Below, piece after piece: positions 1-8,256 of a DNA stretch of 64,000 nucleotides. The position numbers and the translations under genes were made by a program. Below the pieces are notes generated by a model. The model did no database searches, had not been told where the DNA came from, and worked only from the letters and a program-made list of their open reading frames with translations. This stretch comes from Nocardioides sp. 503 (GTDB lineage: Bacteria; Actinomycetota; Actinomycetes; Propionibacteriales; Nocardioidaceae): contig NZ_SPUI01000002.1 of the NCBI RefSeq assembly GCF_004522095.1, positions 496,001 to 560,000 of the forward strand. The letters are read 5' to 3'. Position 1 is the first letter of the stretch. Every line of letters begins with the position of its first letter.

Positions 1-1
1 C

Positions 2-160
2 AGCCTCACCTACGTCGGCTTCGGCGCGCCGCTGCTCAGCACCCTGGCCCTGCGCCACCTGTCGCCCGAGGAGCTGATGCTCGTCGGAATCGCGGTGATC
101 GTCGTCTCCGCGCCGGTCGTGCTCGCCGCGCTGGACCGCCGCGAGCCGGCTCGCCGTTAG
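2..160 (+). CDS. C-terminal end of an integral membrane transporter (partial)
   Basis: Only the last 52 residues are in the window; the frame is open from the left edge to TAG at 158-160. The tail has a hydrophobic helix (about LMLVGIAVIVVSAPVVLAAL) followed by a charged end (DRREPARR), as at the last transmembrane helix and cytoplasmic tail of an MFS-type permease. The family cannot be fixed from this fragment. It converges on the carboxypeptidase-like gene, with stops 3 bases apart. Confidence 0.55.
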   Translation, partial: SLTYVGFGAPLLSTLALRHLSPEELMLVGIAVIVVSAPVVLAALDRREPARR

Positions 161-163
161 TCG

Positions 164-760
164 CTAGCCGCGCGCGCTGCCGTCGGGCAGCATCTCCGGG
201 CACTCACCTCCGGGCTCGGTGGCCAGCTCGTAGTGCCACATCTCGTTGGCGAAGGTCTGGCACAGCCCGTAGCGGTCGCCGTGCTGGCTGAGCCAGCTCA
301 ACGCGTCGGTGGGCCCGATGTCGACGGCGTCGCCGGTGACGTGGGCGGAGCCGTCCGGTGTGGCGACATAGCGGCGGGCCTCCTCCTCGCTGCCGTACTT
401 CTGCACGGCCTCGTCGTAGAGGCGCTGCTGGTGCTCACGGCTGCGCCAGCCGCTGGTGACGAACATCTTCTGGCCGTCGGACCGGGCGTCGCGGGCCGCC
501 GCCTGGAGCGCGTCGAGCAGGCCCGGCTCCAGCCGTGAGATCGCGGGGCTCGAGGTGTCGAAGGGGTCGGTGTAGTCGGAGGTGGCCGGGACCTCCTCGG
601 GCGGCGGCAGCGGCGGTCCGCCCTCCGATGCGCGGCCCTCGGAGAGACGGTCGGGCCTGGCCGTGCCGGACTCGGAGTCGGCCCCGGCGCAGCCGGCGGT
701 GGCAAGGCTGGCGACGAGCAGGGTCGCCGTGAGAGCGGGCAGGGAGCGTTGTCTGATCAC
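164..760 (-). CDS. M15 family D-alanyl-D-alanine carboxypeptidase-like lipoprotein
   Basis: This is predicted to be an exported zinc peptidase of the VanY/M15 family that trims D-Ala-D-Ala ends of peptidoglycan peptides. The 198-residue product has an N-terminal hydrophobic signal ending in a lipobox-like TAGC (Cys24), so it is probably membrane-anchored outside the cell. A low-complexity linker to about residue 75 precedes the domain. The zinc/catalytic signature is clear: SAHVTGDAVDIG (His140, Asp147) and NEMWHYE (Glu173, His176). The GTG at 758-760 is preferred because the signal peptide begins there. An upstream in-frame ATG at 883 would overlap the neighbouring gene and add a non-signal extension. 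The exact substrate is inferred. Confidence 0.8.
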   Translation of the reverse strand: MIRQRSLPALTATLLVASLATAGCAGADSESGTARPDRLSEGRASEGGPPLPPPEEVPATSDYTDPFDTSSPAISRLEPGLLDALQAAARDARSDGQKMFVTSGWRSREHQQRLYDEAVQKYGSEEEARRYVATPDGSAHVTGDAVDIGPTDALSWLSQHGDRYGLCQTFANEMWHYELATEPGGECPEMLPDGSARG

Positions 761-863
761 ACACTCAACGCTGGCAGCGGTGGGCGGCCCGGACCTCCCT
801 CGCAGGTGCCGAGCGGTCCGCCCGGAGGACCTCGCTCCTCCTCCGGGCGGCCAGCGGGCGTCG

Positions 864-2249
864 TCACACGCGGCGGTGCGCACGGCCTCCGAAGTGCAGG
901 TACGTCGGGCGGGCGCCGACGTCCTCGGGGTTGAAGAACGCCGCGAGCAGGTCGGCGTCGGCGATGGGGAGCTTGAGCATGAACGAGTCGTCGCGCGCCA
1001 CCGGCACCAGGGGCAGGTCGACCATCGGCGGCCAGCCCTGGTCCTCGGCGATGCCGTGGGACGGCGTGACCGTGGTCAGCAGCCGCCCCTCGTCCTCGCG
1101 GATCTCGAAGGTGAGCCCCTCGCGCTGGTAGGTGCCGGTGTAGCGGCCGGGCTCGTCCACCGCGACCTCGTCGAGCAGGGCGGGATCGGGCCGCGGGCCG
1201 ACGCCCAGGCGGTCGCCGAAGAGCCAGTCGGCGAGCTCGCGGTAGAGGTTGAGCGCACTGTCGACGTTGGTCTGCAGGCAGAAGCCGAAGCGCTGCTCGG
1301 GGGCGACCCGCATGAAGGCGTTCTGCCCGATCGAGTTGCCGTCGTGGCCGACGACGGCCACGTCGCCCCATTGGTCGAGGATCCAGCCGAGGCCCCAGCC
1401 CTGGCCGAGCACGGAGTCGTCGACCAGCTCGACCTGCTGCTCGAGCATGCTGGCGGCCAGGCCGGCGTCCAGCAGGCGGGTGCCGTCGGGGGCGACGCCG
1501 CCGTCGAGGTGCAGCTGGGTGAACTTCAGGACGTCGCCGGCCGAGGCCACCACGGCGCAGCCCATCGGCCCGAACGCCCGCCACAGCCCCCACGTCGGGC
1601 TCACGACCAGCTTGGTGGGGTCCTCGGGGTCGGCCACGTGGCCCACCGAGGTCGGGTGGACGATCGCCTCGTCGGCGAAGGAGACCGTGTGCTCCAGGCC
1701 CAGGGGCGCGAAGATCCGCTCCCGCAGTGCGTCCTCGAACGTCGTCCCGAGCAGCACCTCGACGATGCGACCCAGGAGCGAGAAGCCGCTGTTGCTGTAG
1801 CTCCAGATCAGCCCCGGGGGAGCGATCTGCGGCAGGTCGACGCACCCGGCGACGTACCTCGCGAGGGCGTCGTCGCCCCGGCCGGTGTCGGTGAAGTGGT
1901 CGCCGTCGAAGCCGCTCGTGTGCGTGAGCAGGTCGCGGGCCGTGACCGTGTCGCGGGCGTGGTGGTCGGCGACCTCGAATTCCGGCAGGTAGGTGCGGAT
2001 CGGGACGTCCAGGTCGAGCCTGCCCTCGTCGACCAGCATCATCACCAGCGTCGCGGTGTAGAGCTTGCCGATCGAGCCCGGCAGGAAGAGCGCGTCCGGG
2101 GTCGTCGGCTGCTGCGTGCGCAGGCTCAGGACGCCGGCGGCGACCTCGGTGACGGCGTCGCCGTCGAGGACGGCCAACTGGGCGCCGGGGACGTCGTGCT
2201 TCTGGATCAGCTCGGCGAGCTTCTGCTCGAGCTCCTGGGACGTGAACAT
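864..2249 (-). CDS. Serine hydrolase of the beta-lactamase / class C PBP family
   Basis: This 461-residue protein carries the penicilloyl-serine transferase motifs: SIGK at 59-62 (nucleophile Ser59, Lys62) and YSN at 151-153. The long C-terminal part matches the extra domain of esterase/D-aminopeptidase-like members of PF00144. No signal peptide is seen, so it may be cytoplasmic and act on small esters or peptides rather than the cell wall. The ATG at 2249 has a good ribosome site (GAGGGAGA). It is divergent from a TetR-family gene, with two copies of a palindrome between them, so repression by that TetR is likely. The substrate is unknown. Confidence 0.85.
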   Translation of the reverse strand: MFTSQELEQKLAELIQKHDVPGAQLAVLDGDAVTEVAAGVLSLRTQQPTTPDALFLPGSIGKLYTATLVMMLVDEGRLDLDVPIRTYLPEFEVADHHARDTVTARDLLTHTSGFDGDHFTDTGRGDDALARYVAGCVDLPQIAPPGLIWSYSNSGFSLLGRIVEVLLGTTFEDALRERIFAPLGLEHTVSFADEAIVHPTSVGHVADPEDPTKLVVSPTWGLWRAFGPMGCAVVASAGDVLKFTQLHLDGGVAPDGTRLLDAGLAASMLEQQVELVDDSVLGQGWGLGWILDQWGDVAVVGHDGNSIGQNAFMRVAPEQRFGFCLQTNVDSALNLYRELADWLFGDRLGVGPRPDPALLDEVAVDEPGRYTGTYQREGLTFEIREDEGRLLTTVTPSHGIAEDQGWPPMVDLPLVPVARDDSFMLKLPIADADLLAAFFNPEDVGARPTYLHFGGRAHRRV

Positions 2250-2269
2250 CGGGTCTCCCTCATCGCTGG

Positions 2270-2307
2270 ACCTACACTGTAGGTCTCACCATACCTACAC
2301 TGTAGGT
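2270..2307. promoter_or_regulatory. Tandem palindromic operators in the TetR/hydrolase divergent promoter
   Basis: The 15-base palindrome ACCTACACTGTAGGT occurs twice, at 2270-2284 and 2293-2307, with centres 23 bases apart. The second copy extends to a perfect 19-base palindrome (2291-2309). On the plus strand its TACACT (2296-2301) is a -10 hexamer 6 bases before the tetR ATG. On the minus strand TACAGT (2281-2276) fits a -10 for the hydrolase, with a leader of about 20 bases. A TetR dimer bound here would block both promoters. Confidence 0.85.
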
Positions 2308-2946
2308 ATGACTGTCAATGGCGCTAGGCTCCGCGGTGTGGCGGCCCTGACGCGAGAGCGGATCCTGACCTGCGCGGTGGCCATGGCCGACCGTGACGGG
2401 CTCGACGCGGTGACCCTGCGGCGGATCGCGGGGGAGCTGGGCGTCCACGTCACCTCGCTCTACAACCACGTCGAGACGCGCGACGCGATCACCGACGGGA
2501 TCGTCGAGGCCCTGCTCGACGAGGCGCACCTGCCCGTCACCCCCTTGGGCTGGGAGGAGTGGACCCGCAGCTTCCTCTCCGCGATGGACACCTTGGCCGG
2601 CCAGCACCCGGGGGCCTTCGCGGCGTTCTCCCACCGACCGGTCCAGGGCCCGCGCGCGGCGGCGTCGTTCGAGGTCGCCCTGGGCGCCTTCGGCGAGGCG
2701 GGCCTCTCCCCGCAGGACGCGTACGGCGCCGTGAAGTCCGTCGCCTTCGTCGGACTCATGGTCGGCACCGAGCGCAGCATGGCGGCGCGCGGTCAGCAGC
2801 TCGAGACCGCCATGGACGAGCTGCCGGCCGAGTCCTTCCCGCGATTCCACGCGCTCGAGGGTCACGACCCGACCTCGGCGTGGTCGTTCAGCACGGAGAC
2901 CCTCGTCGCCGGTCTCCGGGCGCAGATCGCCGCATCAGGTCACTGA
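2308..2946 (+). CDS. TetR/AcrR family transcriptional regulator
   Basis: This is a 212-residue one-component repressor. The N-terminal TetR DNA-binding domain covers about residues 13-60 (TRERILTCAVAMADRDG, then the recognition helix region GVHVTSLYNHV). The all-helical ligand-binding C-terminal domain follows (TLAGQHPGAFAAFSHRPVQG and onward). The ATG at 2308 is chosen because the TetR domain begins just after it, and a TACACT -10 element ends 6 bases upstream, which suggests a leaderless transcript. The operator overlaps that -10, so autoregulation is expected. The neighbouring serine hydrolase is the likely target and its substrate a possible inducer (inference). Confidence 0.88.
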   Translation: MTVNGARLRGVAALTRERILTCAVAMADRDGLDAVTLRRIAGELGVHVTSLYNHVETRDAITDGIVEALLDEAHLPVTPLGWEEWTRSFLSAMDTLAGQHPGAFAAFSHRPVQGPRAAASFEVALGAFGEAGLSPQDAYGAVKSVAFVGLMVGTERSMAARGQQLETAMDELPAESFPRFHALEGHDPTSAWSFSTETLVAGLRAQIAASGH

Positions 2947-2996
2947 GACACGCTTCCTCGCACCTGCTCCGGACCGCCTCGGGCCGGGGGTGCCCC

Positions 2997-3872
2997 TCAG
3001 CCGTTCGCGCGGGGGAGGTCGGCGGGCGCCGTCCACGAGGCGAGCAGCCCCAGCCGCTCGGCGGAGGGGGAGCCCGGCTCGGCGGTGTAGACGAGCAGCG
3101 CGAGCCCGGGCTCGGCGGTGATCGCCAGCTCCTCGTAGGCCAGCGTCAGCTCACCCACGACCGGGTGCGCGAAGCGCTTCGTGCCGGTCCCGTGGGTGCG
3201 CACGTCGTGCTGCGCCCACAGTCGGCGGAACGTCTCGCTGCGCGTGGACAGCTCGCCGACGAGGTCCTGGAGACCACGGTCGTGGGGGTCGCGGCCGGCC
3301 TCCGTGCGCAGGTTGGCGACGCACATCGCGGCGAGCAGGTCCCAGTCGGGGTAGAAGTCCCGCGCGGCGGGGTCGAGGAACTGGAAGCGGGCGAGGTTGG
3401 GGACCCGACCGCCCTCGCCGATCACCGGCGAGTAGAAGGCGCGGCCCAAGGCGTTGGTGGCGAGCAGGTCCTGGCGCCCGTCGCGGATGAAGGCCACGCC
3501 GTCGGTGACGGCGTCCAGCGCCCAGCGCAGGCTGGGTCGCGACACGGCCCTCTCCGGCGTACGCCGCCGCGCCCGGCCCGAGGTGGGGACGCCGTCGGCG
3601 GCGCGCGCGAGGTCGTAGAGGTGGGCGCCGTCGGTCTCGTCGAGCTGCAGCGCTCGGGCCAGCGCCTCCAGGACGCCTGAGGAGGCACCGGCGACCTGGC
3701 CGCGCTCGAGGCGCGCGTAGTACTCCACGCTGAGGCCCGCGAGGGAGGCCACCTCGCTGCGCCGCAGACCCGGCACCCGCCGGGTGCCGGTGGTCGGGAG
3801 CCCCACCTGGTCCGGGGTGAGGCGGGCGCGGCGCGTGGTGAGGAACTCGCTGACCTCCCGACGGTTGTCCAC
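2997..3872 (-). CDS. XRE-type helix-turn-helix regulator with MmyB-like ligand-binding domain
   Basis: The 291-residue protein has an N-terminal helix-turn-helix (about residues 33-85: VPGLRRSEVASLAGLSVEYYARLERG) followed by a PAS-like MmyB domain. That layout is typical of large actinobacterial families which often control an adjacent divergent enzyme gene. The start is GTG at 3870-3872, with TAGGGT 6 bases upstream on the minus strand, so the mRNA is probably leaderless. It is divergent from a sugar O-acetyltransferase gene 139 bases away, a possible target. The ligand is unknown. Confidence 0.85.
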   Translation of the reverse strand: MDNRREVSEFLTTRRARLTPDQVGLPTTGTRRVPGLRRSEVASLAGLSVEYYARLERGQVAGASSGVLEALARALQLDETDGAHLYDLARAADGVPTSGRARRRTPERAVSRPSLRWALDAVTDGVAFIRDGRQDLLATNALGRAFYSPVIGEGGRVPNLARFQFLDPAARDFYPDWDLLAAMCVANLRTEAGRDPHDRGLQDLVGELSTRSETFRRLWAQHDVRTHGTGTKRFAHPVVGELTLAYEELAITAEPGLALLVYTAEPGSPSAERLGLLASWTAPADLPRANG

Positions 3873-3878
3873 GTGTCG

Positions 3879-3884
3879 ACCCTA
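3879..3884 (-). promoter_or_regulatory. -10 element of the MmyB-like regulator gene
   Basis: TAGGGT on the minus strand, then 6 bases, then the GTG start. This is the leaderless arrangement seen repeatedly in this window. Confidence 0.6.
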
Positions 3885-4011
3885 AGCGGAGTCGGTGGGT
3901 GTGCCCGGCCGCGAAGGGCGCCCTGCGGGTACACCCCTCGCCAGTGCCTTCCTCACTGCCCGCGCCTCGGCTTCACTCGAGAGGACGCCGAGCCGACGGA
4001 GGAGACATTCG

Positions 4012-4596
4012 ATGACAGACCTGGCGCAGTTCCGCGCCCACGTGCGCACCGGGGCGGTGATCGAGGGCGGGTCAGAGCTGCACCGGTTCATGCACGGTGC
4101 AGCCCAGGAGGCGCTGCGGACCGTCGCGCAGATCAACACCGGCTACCGCACGCCGGAGGAGGTCCGCGCCCTGCTGAGCCAGCTCACCGGCACCGAGGTG
4201 GACGAGTCGGTGACGGTGTTCCCGCCGTTCTACAGCGAGTTCGGCAAGGGCCTCACCTTCGGCAGGGACGTCTTCGTCAACCTCGGCTGCCGCTTCCAGG
4301 ACACCGGCGGCATCTCCATCGGCGACGGCACCCTCATCGGCCACGGCAGCACGCTGACCACCCTCAACCACGCCGTCGACCCCGACCGCCGCGCCGACAT
4401 GGTGCCGGCGCCGATCGTGATCGGGCGTCGGGTCTGGCTGGGCGCGTCGGTCACGGTGGTGCCCGGCGTCACCATCGGCGACGGCGCGGTGGTCGGAGCC
4501 GGCGCGGTCGTCACCAAGGACGTGCCCGCGCACACGATCGTCGCCGGGGTGCCCGCCAAGGTCGTGCGACCGACGGGCTTCGGTCCGTCAGCCTAG
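4012..4596 (+). CDS. Sugar O-acetyltransferase (maltose/galactoside acetyltransferase family)
   Basis: This 194-residue left-handed beta-helix acyltransferase of the Maa/LacA/NodL type transfers acetyl from acetyl-CoA to a sugar hydroxyl. Hexapeptide repeats run from about residue 95 to 185 ([14 protein letters not shown], then [20 protein letters not shown]). The catalytic His lies in TTLNHAVDP. The N-terminal helical cap ([14 protein letters not shown]) is somewhat divergent from the usual Maa cap. The start ATG has a strong GGAGGAG site 6-12 bases upstream. It is divergent from the MmyB-like regulator, and its stop overlaps a putative iron-box sequence upstream of dps. The acceptor sugar is unknown. 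Confidence 0.85.
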   Translation: MTDLAQFRAHVRTGAVIEGGSELHRFMHGAAQEALRTVAQINTGYRTPEEVRALLSQLTGTEVDESVTVFPPFYSEFGKGLTFGRDVFVNLGCRFQDTGGISIGDGTLIGHGSTLTTLNHAVDPDRRADMVPAPIVIGRRVWLGASVTVVPGVTIGDGAVVGAGAVVTKDVPAHTIVAGVPAKVVRPTGFGPSA

Positions 4597-4606
4597 GCTC
4601 GCCTTA
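4588..4606 (+). promoter_or_regulatory. Possible DtxR/IdeR-type iron box upstream of dps
   Basis: By eye, 13 of 19 positions fit the IdeR consensus (TTAGGTTAG-S-CTAACCTAA). The site overlaps the stop codon of the acetyltransferase gene. DtxR-family control of dps-type genes is known in Corynebacterium. The match here is only moderate. Confidence 0.4.
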
Positions 4607-4621
4607 CTGGAACCATTCCAG
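4607..4621 (+). promoter_or_regulatory. Palindrome upstream of dps, possibly a Fur/PerR-family operator
   Basis: CTGGAA-CCA-TTCCAG has perfect 6-base arms and lies about 58 bases before the dps start. The A/T-containing centre resembles 7-1-7 boxes of FUR-family metal or peroxide sensors, which commonly control dps. Which protein binds is not known. Confidence 0.45.
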
Positions 4622-4678
4622 AAAAGCCGCTTGGATGGACGGACAGCACCACGTTCGTCGAGACGAGAGGCACCACCC

Positions 4679-5200
4679 GTGACCCAGACCATGAACCCCC
4701 AGCACACCGCTCACCCGGCCTTCCAGGCCACGCCTCAGCTCGGTGGCCACCTCCAGCAGCTCCTCGTGGACCTCACCGACCTCCACCTGCAGGGCAAGCA
4801 GCTGCACTGGAACGTCGTCGGCAAGAACTTCCGTGACACCCACCTGGTCCTGGACGAGGTCGTCGACGCGGCGCGCGGGTTCTCCGACGTCGTGGCCGAG
4901 CGGATGCGCGCGGTCTACATCACCCCGGACGCGCGCTCGAAGACCGTCGCGGCCACCACGAGCCTGCCCGACCTCCCCACCGAGGAGATCGACACCGCCG
5001 ACACGGTCGACGCGATCGTGGCCGCGCTCTACGCGACCGCCGGCACGGCCCGCCGCATCCACGACGACGTCGACGCCGAGGACCCCACCTCCGCCGACAT
5101 CCTGCACACCATCCTCGAGCGCCTCGAGCAGCTCGCCTGGATGATCGACGCCGAGAACCGCGTCGCCAACAACAGCATCCCGCGCTCCATGCACCAGTGA
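4679..5200 (+). CDS. dps: Dps family DNA-protection ferritin-like protein
   Basis: The predicted dodecameric mini-ferritin oxidises Fe(II) with peroxide, stores iron and protects DNA in stress. The 173-residue sequence keeps the inter-subunit ferroxidase ligands: His43 in LHWNVVG, His55 and Asp59 in THLVLDE, Asp70 and Glu74 in SDVVAERM. The N-terminal tail is short and poor in Lys/Arg, so DNA binding by the tail is uncertain. The start is GTG 4679, after GAGAGG; ATG 4691 and the upstream ATG 4631 are alternatives. Two candidate metal-responsive sites lie just upstream and a strong hairpin terminator just downstream, consistent with a single-gene unit. Confidence 0.9.
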   Translation: MTQTMNPQHTAHPAFQATPQLGGHLQQLLVDLTDLHLQGKQLHWNVVGKNFRDTHLVLDEVVDAARGFSDVVAERMRAVYITPDARSKTVAATTSLPDLPTEEIDTADTVDAIVAALYATAGTARRIHDDVDAEDPTSADILHTILERLEQLAWMIDAENRVANNSIPRSMHQ

Positions 5201-5219
5201 CACCACCCGCTTCGCCGGC

Positions 5220-5248
5220 GACGGCCCCGCTCCACGAGCGGGGCCGTC
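5220..5248 (+). terminator. Rho-independent-type terminator after dps
   Basis: Perfect 13-base stem (GACGGCCCCGCTC paired with GAGCGGGGCCGTC) and a 3-base loop, 19 bases after the dps stop. There is no T-tract, as is common in high-GC actinobacteria. Confidence 0.8.
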
Positions 5249-5387
5249 GTGCGTCTCAGCCGAGGCACTCGGCGAGAGAACGAACTGCCGTGCTCCCTCG
5301 TCGGTCGGTGTCGAGACGCTACCTAAGTCGCCCGGGCGTGGACCTCCGCTCCTGGCAGGTGCCGCACCCGGCTGCTGCACTCGAGGC

Positions 5388-6347
5388 ATGCGCACTCGAG
5401 GGGTCCCGGTCCTCGCCGTCCTGCTGCTGTCCCCGGTGTGCGCGGAGTACCTGTCGGCCTACGACGTCTCGACCGACGGCCTGCTGACCCTGCTGGGTGG
5501 GCTGCTCGTGCTCGCCCCCTTGTACGGCGCACCGGCGCTGCTGGCGCGGGAGGTCGCCGTACGACGGGGTCTCGGATGGCCGGGGCTGCTCCTGCTCCTG
5601 ACCGCGCTCGGCGTGCTGCAGGCGGTCGTCATCGACCAGAGCGTCGTCAACGCCGACTACCGGGACTTCGCGGGCTGGAGCGACCTCTGGCAGCCGACCT
5701 ACGTGCCCGGCCTGGATTTCTCGGCCTACGCTGCGGTGGCGTTCGTGCTCGGGCACACGGTCGGCTCCTTCGGCGCCCCGCTGGCGATCGTCATGGTCGC
5801 CTCCCGCGACGGGGCGCGTGCCTGGCTGGGTCGTGGGTCCGCGCCCGCGCTGGGTGTCCTGTACCTCGCCGCGGCGGTGCTGGTGCACGCCGACCACCTG
5901 TCCTCGGAGGGCTGGCAGCTGTCCACGGGACAGCTCGTGGGCGCGCTCGTCCTCGTGGCGGCCCTGGCCTGGCTGGCGCTGCGGTCATGGCGGACCCCCA
6001 CTCGCGCCTGGCGGCCGCCGCCCCCGGTGGTGCTGGTGCTGATCGGCATGGCCGTGGAGTCGGCGCTCGGCTGGTCGGTGGTCTGGCCCGCTCTGGTGGT
6101 GACCGTCGCGGGCCTCGGCGTCCTGGCGCTGGCGTTGGTCCACTGGGGCGCCTGTCCCCGCTGGACCGATCGCCATCTGGCAGCCCTCGCGGTCGGCGTG
6201 CTGCTGTCCCGGGCGCTGGGCGGGTTCCTGGTGGTCCCGGTGGATGGCGGGCGCAACGCGACGACGTACCTCGTCAACGTCGGCGCCACGCTGCTCGTGC
6301 TGGCTCTCGCCGCCCTGACGTGGCGCTCGACTCACCCGAGACGCTGA
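5388..6347 (+). CDS. Multi-pass integral membrane protein of unknown function
   Basis: This is a 319-residue, strongly hydrophobic protein with about eight to nine predicted transmembrane helices. Examples are LLTLLGGLLVLAPLYGAPALL, PGLLLLLTALGVLQAVVI, AAVAFVLGHTVGSFGAPLAIV and the terminal TYLVNVGATLLVLALAALTW. The charged motif DQSVVNADYRDFAGWSDLW lies between early helices and is probably extracytoplasmic. I do not recognise a characterised family. The ATG at 5388 follows a CGAGG ribosome site. The gene is isolated: the dps terminator is upstream and a convergent deacylase gene ends 22 bases downstream. Confidence 0.75.
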   Translation: MRTRGVPVLAVLLLSPVCAEYLSAYDVSTDGLLTLLGGLLVLAPLYGAPALLAREVAVRRGLGWPGLLLLLTALGVLQAVVIDQSVVNADYRDFAGWSDLWQPTYVPGLDFSAYAAVAFVLGHTVGSFGAPLAIVMVASRDGARAWLGRGSAPALGVLYLAAAVLVHADHLSSEGWQLSTGQLVGALVLVAALAWLALRSWRTPTRAWRPPPPVVLVLIGMAVESALGWSVVWPALVVTVAGLGVLALALVHWGACPRWTDRHLAALAVGVLLSRALGGFLVVPVDGGRNATTYLVNVGATLLVLALAALTWRSTHPRR

Positions 6348-6369
6348 CTCGACTGCTCTCTCCGGCGCC

Positions 6370-8187
6370 TCAGGGGGTCGGCACCGGGGTCGCGGCCGCC
6401 GGCTCGCTCGTGCGCACGGCCGGCGCCTTCTCGCCGGCGCGCAGGAAGCGACCCGTCCGCTCCTTGCCGAGTACGTCGGTCGCGTCGCCGTCGCGCCACA
6501 CCACGCGTCCGCCGACCATCACGAGCGGGACGGTGGCGTCGTTGCGGTTGACCATGCGGGAGAGCCCGTCGTACTGCGCGACCGGCGCCTCGGCGTACTC
6601 GGTCAGCGAGTCGTCCAGGCGGGTGGGGTCGAGCAGGAAGAGGTCGGCGCGGTCGCCGAGGCGCAGGTGGCCGGCGTCGATGCCGTACCAGTCGGCAAGC
6701 TCACCGGTGAGGCGGTGGACCGCGCGCTCCATGGGCATGAAGGGGCGCCCGGCCTGCTCGGCGTCGCGGACGTGCTTCAGCAGGCGCAGGCCGAAGTTGT
6801 AGAACGCCATGTTGCGCAGGTGGGCGCCGGCGTCGGAGAAGCCCATCTGCACGCCGGGGCTCTTCGCCATCTTCTTGAGGATCTCGGGGCGGTGGTTGGA
6901 GATGGTGGTGCGCCAGCGCAGCGCGGTGCCGTGCTCGAGGACCAGGTCGAGGTAGGCGTCGACCGGGTGCAGGCCGCCGCGCTCGACGCCGACCTGCCCG
7001 AAGGACTTGCCGATGACCGAGGCGTCGGGGCACTCGACGATCTCGGCGTCGAAGAAGTCGCGGTGCCAGACTCGGGGGCCGTACTTGAAGTCGTAGTCCT
7101 TGCGGAAGCGGCGGCGGTAGTCCTCGTCGCGCATCAGCTCGTCGCGCGCCATCTTCTCCTGCAGGTGGAGCGCGGCGGCGCCGGAGCCGAACTCCTCGAA
7201 GATCACCAGGTCGATGCCGTCGGCGTAGACCTCGAACGGCACCGGCAGGTGCTGCCACTTGAAGTCCGCGCCGGCGCGGTTGACGACCGCGGCGAGCAGG
7301 CGCATCAGGTGGATGATGAACGGGATCGCCTTGATGTCGGCGGCCGAGAGCAGGCTGGTCTTGAGCGGCTTCGTCCTGCCCAGGCCGATCGAGCCCAGGC
7401 CGATCGAGCCCAGCGCCTGGGTGACGATCGTGTGCGGGTGGCTGGCGTCGGGGCCGGCCTGCAGCGCGCGCTCGCGTGAGCGCAGGATGCGGCGCAGGCC
7501 GCGCATCTCGCGCCACTTCGCGTACGTCGACGGCAGGGTGCGCGAGCGGCACGCGTCGCCGTCGAGCTTGTCGAAGAGCAGCTGCTGGGCCGACATCCCG
7601 ACGAAGCCGGCGTCGAGCGCCTCGGTGAGCATCGACTCCATGCGCGACTGCTCGCCGCGCGACGGCCTGACGTTCTTGCGGGTGGCGCGGTCCAGCCCCA
7701 TGGTCGCGGTGCGCATGTCGGAGTGGCCGATGAACGCCGCCAGGTGCGGGCCCAGGGGCAGCGACTCGAGCGCGGCGACGTACTCCTGCGCCGTGGACCA
7801 GGTCTTGGCCTCCTCGACCGAGCGGATGACGTGCTGGCGGGGGATCGCCTCGACGCGCCCGAACAGGTCGCCGGCGTCGACGCCGCCCACGTGGACCGTG
7901 GAGAGCGAGCACGAGCCGAGCAGGATCGTGGTGACGCCGTGGCGCAGCGACTCGGGCAGGTGCGGGTCCTTGAGCACCTCGACGTCGTAGTGGGTGTGGA
8001 TGTCGACCATGCCGGGCAGGACCCAGCGCCCGGCCGCGTCGATCACCTCGGGGCAGCCGGCGGGGTCCAGAGGCTCAGCCGAGACCTCGACCACGTGGCC
8101 GTCGCGGATCCCGAGGTCACGGCGCGCGGGAGCCGCACCGGTGCCGTCGAACCACAGGCCGCCGGTGATGATCGTGTCGAAGGTCAT
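6370..8187 (-). CDS. N-acyl-D-amino-acid deacylase-like amidohydrolase
   Basis: This 605-residue member of the amidohydrolase superfamily has the N-terminal metal motif VDIHTHYD (His64, His66). A Cys in LLGSCSLS stands where D-aminoacylases use a Cys zinc ligand. The C-terminal beta-sandwich segment DLFLLDPTRLDD is followed by VGGRVVWRDG. The family hydrolyses N-acyl-D-amino acids, hydantoins or similar amides. A tandem 15-base duplication (7381-7410) encodes SIGLGSIGLG. The gene is divergent from a DUF3311/sodium symporter pair, which suggests that the transported substrate and this hydrolase belong to one catabolic route (inference). The start is fixed by a promoter 6 bases upstream. Confidence 0.82.
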   Translation of the reverse strand: MTFDTIITGGLWFDGTGAAPARRDLGIRDGHVVEVSAEPLDPAGCPEVIDAAGRWVLPGMVDIHTHYDVEVLKDPHLPESLRHGVTTILLGSCSLSTVHVGGVDAGDLFGRVEAIPRQHVIRSVEEAKTWSTAQEYVAALESLPLGPHLAAFIGHSDMRTATMGLDRATRKNVRPSRGEQSRMESMLTEALDAGFVGMSAQQLLFDKLDGDACRSRTLPSTYAKWREMRGLRRILRSRERALQAGPDASHPHTIVTQALGSIGLGSIGLGRTKPLKTSLLSAADIKAIPFIIHLMRLLAAVVNRAGADFKWQHLPVPFEVYADGIDLVIFEEFGSGAAALHLQEKMARDELMRDEDYRRRFRKDYDFKYGPRVWHRDFFDAEIVECPDASVIGKSFGQVGVERGGLHPVDAYLDLVLEHGTALRWRTTISNHRPEILKKMAKSPGVQMGFSDAGAHLRNMAFYNFGLRLLKHVRDAEQAGRPFMPMERAVHRLTGELADWYGIDAGHLRLGDRADLFLLDPTRLDDSLTEYAEAPVAQYDGLSRMVNRNDATVPLVMVGGRVVWRDGDATDVLGKERTGRFLRAGEKAPAVRTSEPAAATPVPTP

Positions 8188-8222
8188 CCTTGGATCGAAC
8201 CGGACGGATTGACACGCGTCAA
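8188..8222 (-). promoter_or_regulatory. Promoter of the deacylase gene, with TTGAC palindrome
   Basis: On the minus strand TTGACG (8222-8217), a 17-base spacer and TTCGAT (8199-8194) are followed by 6 bases and the ATG. This is a near-ideal housekeeping promoter giving a leaderless mRNA. The -35 lies in an inverted repeat TTGAC-ACGC-GTCAA (8209-8222) that could be an operator for the divergent pair. Confidence 0.65.
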
Positions 8223-8242
8223 GAGGTGGCGGCGATCACAGG

Positions 8243-8248
8243 TAGCCT
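8243..8248 (+). promoter_or_regulatory. -10 element of the DUF3311-symporter operon
   Basis: TAGCCT lies 8 bases before the ATG at 8257, giving a leaderless or very short leader transcript. Confidence 0.5.
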
Positions 8249-8256
8249 CCCGCCTC

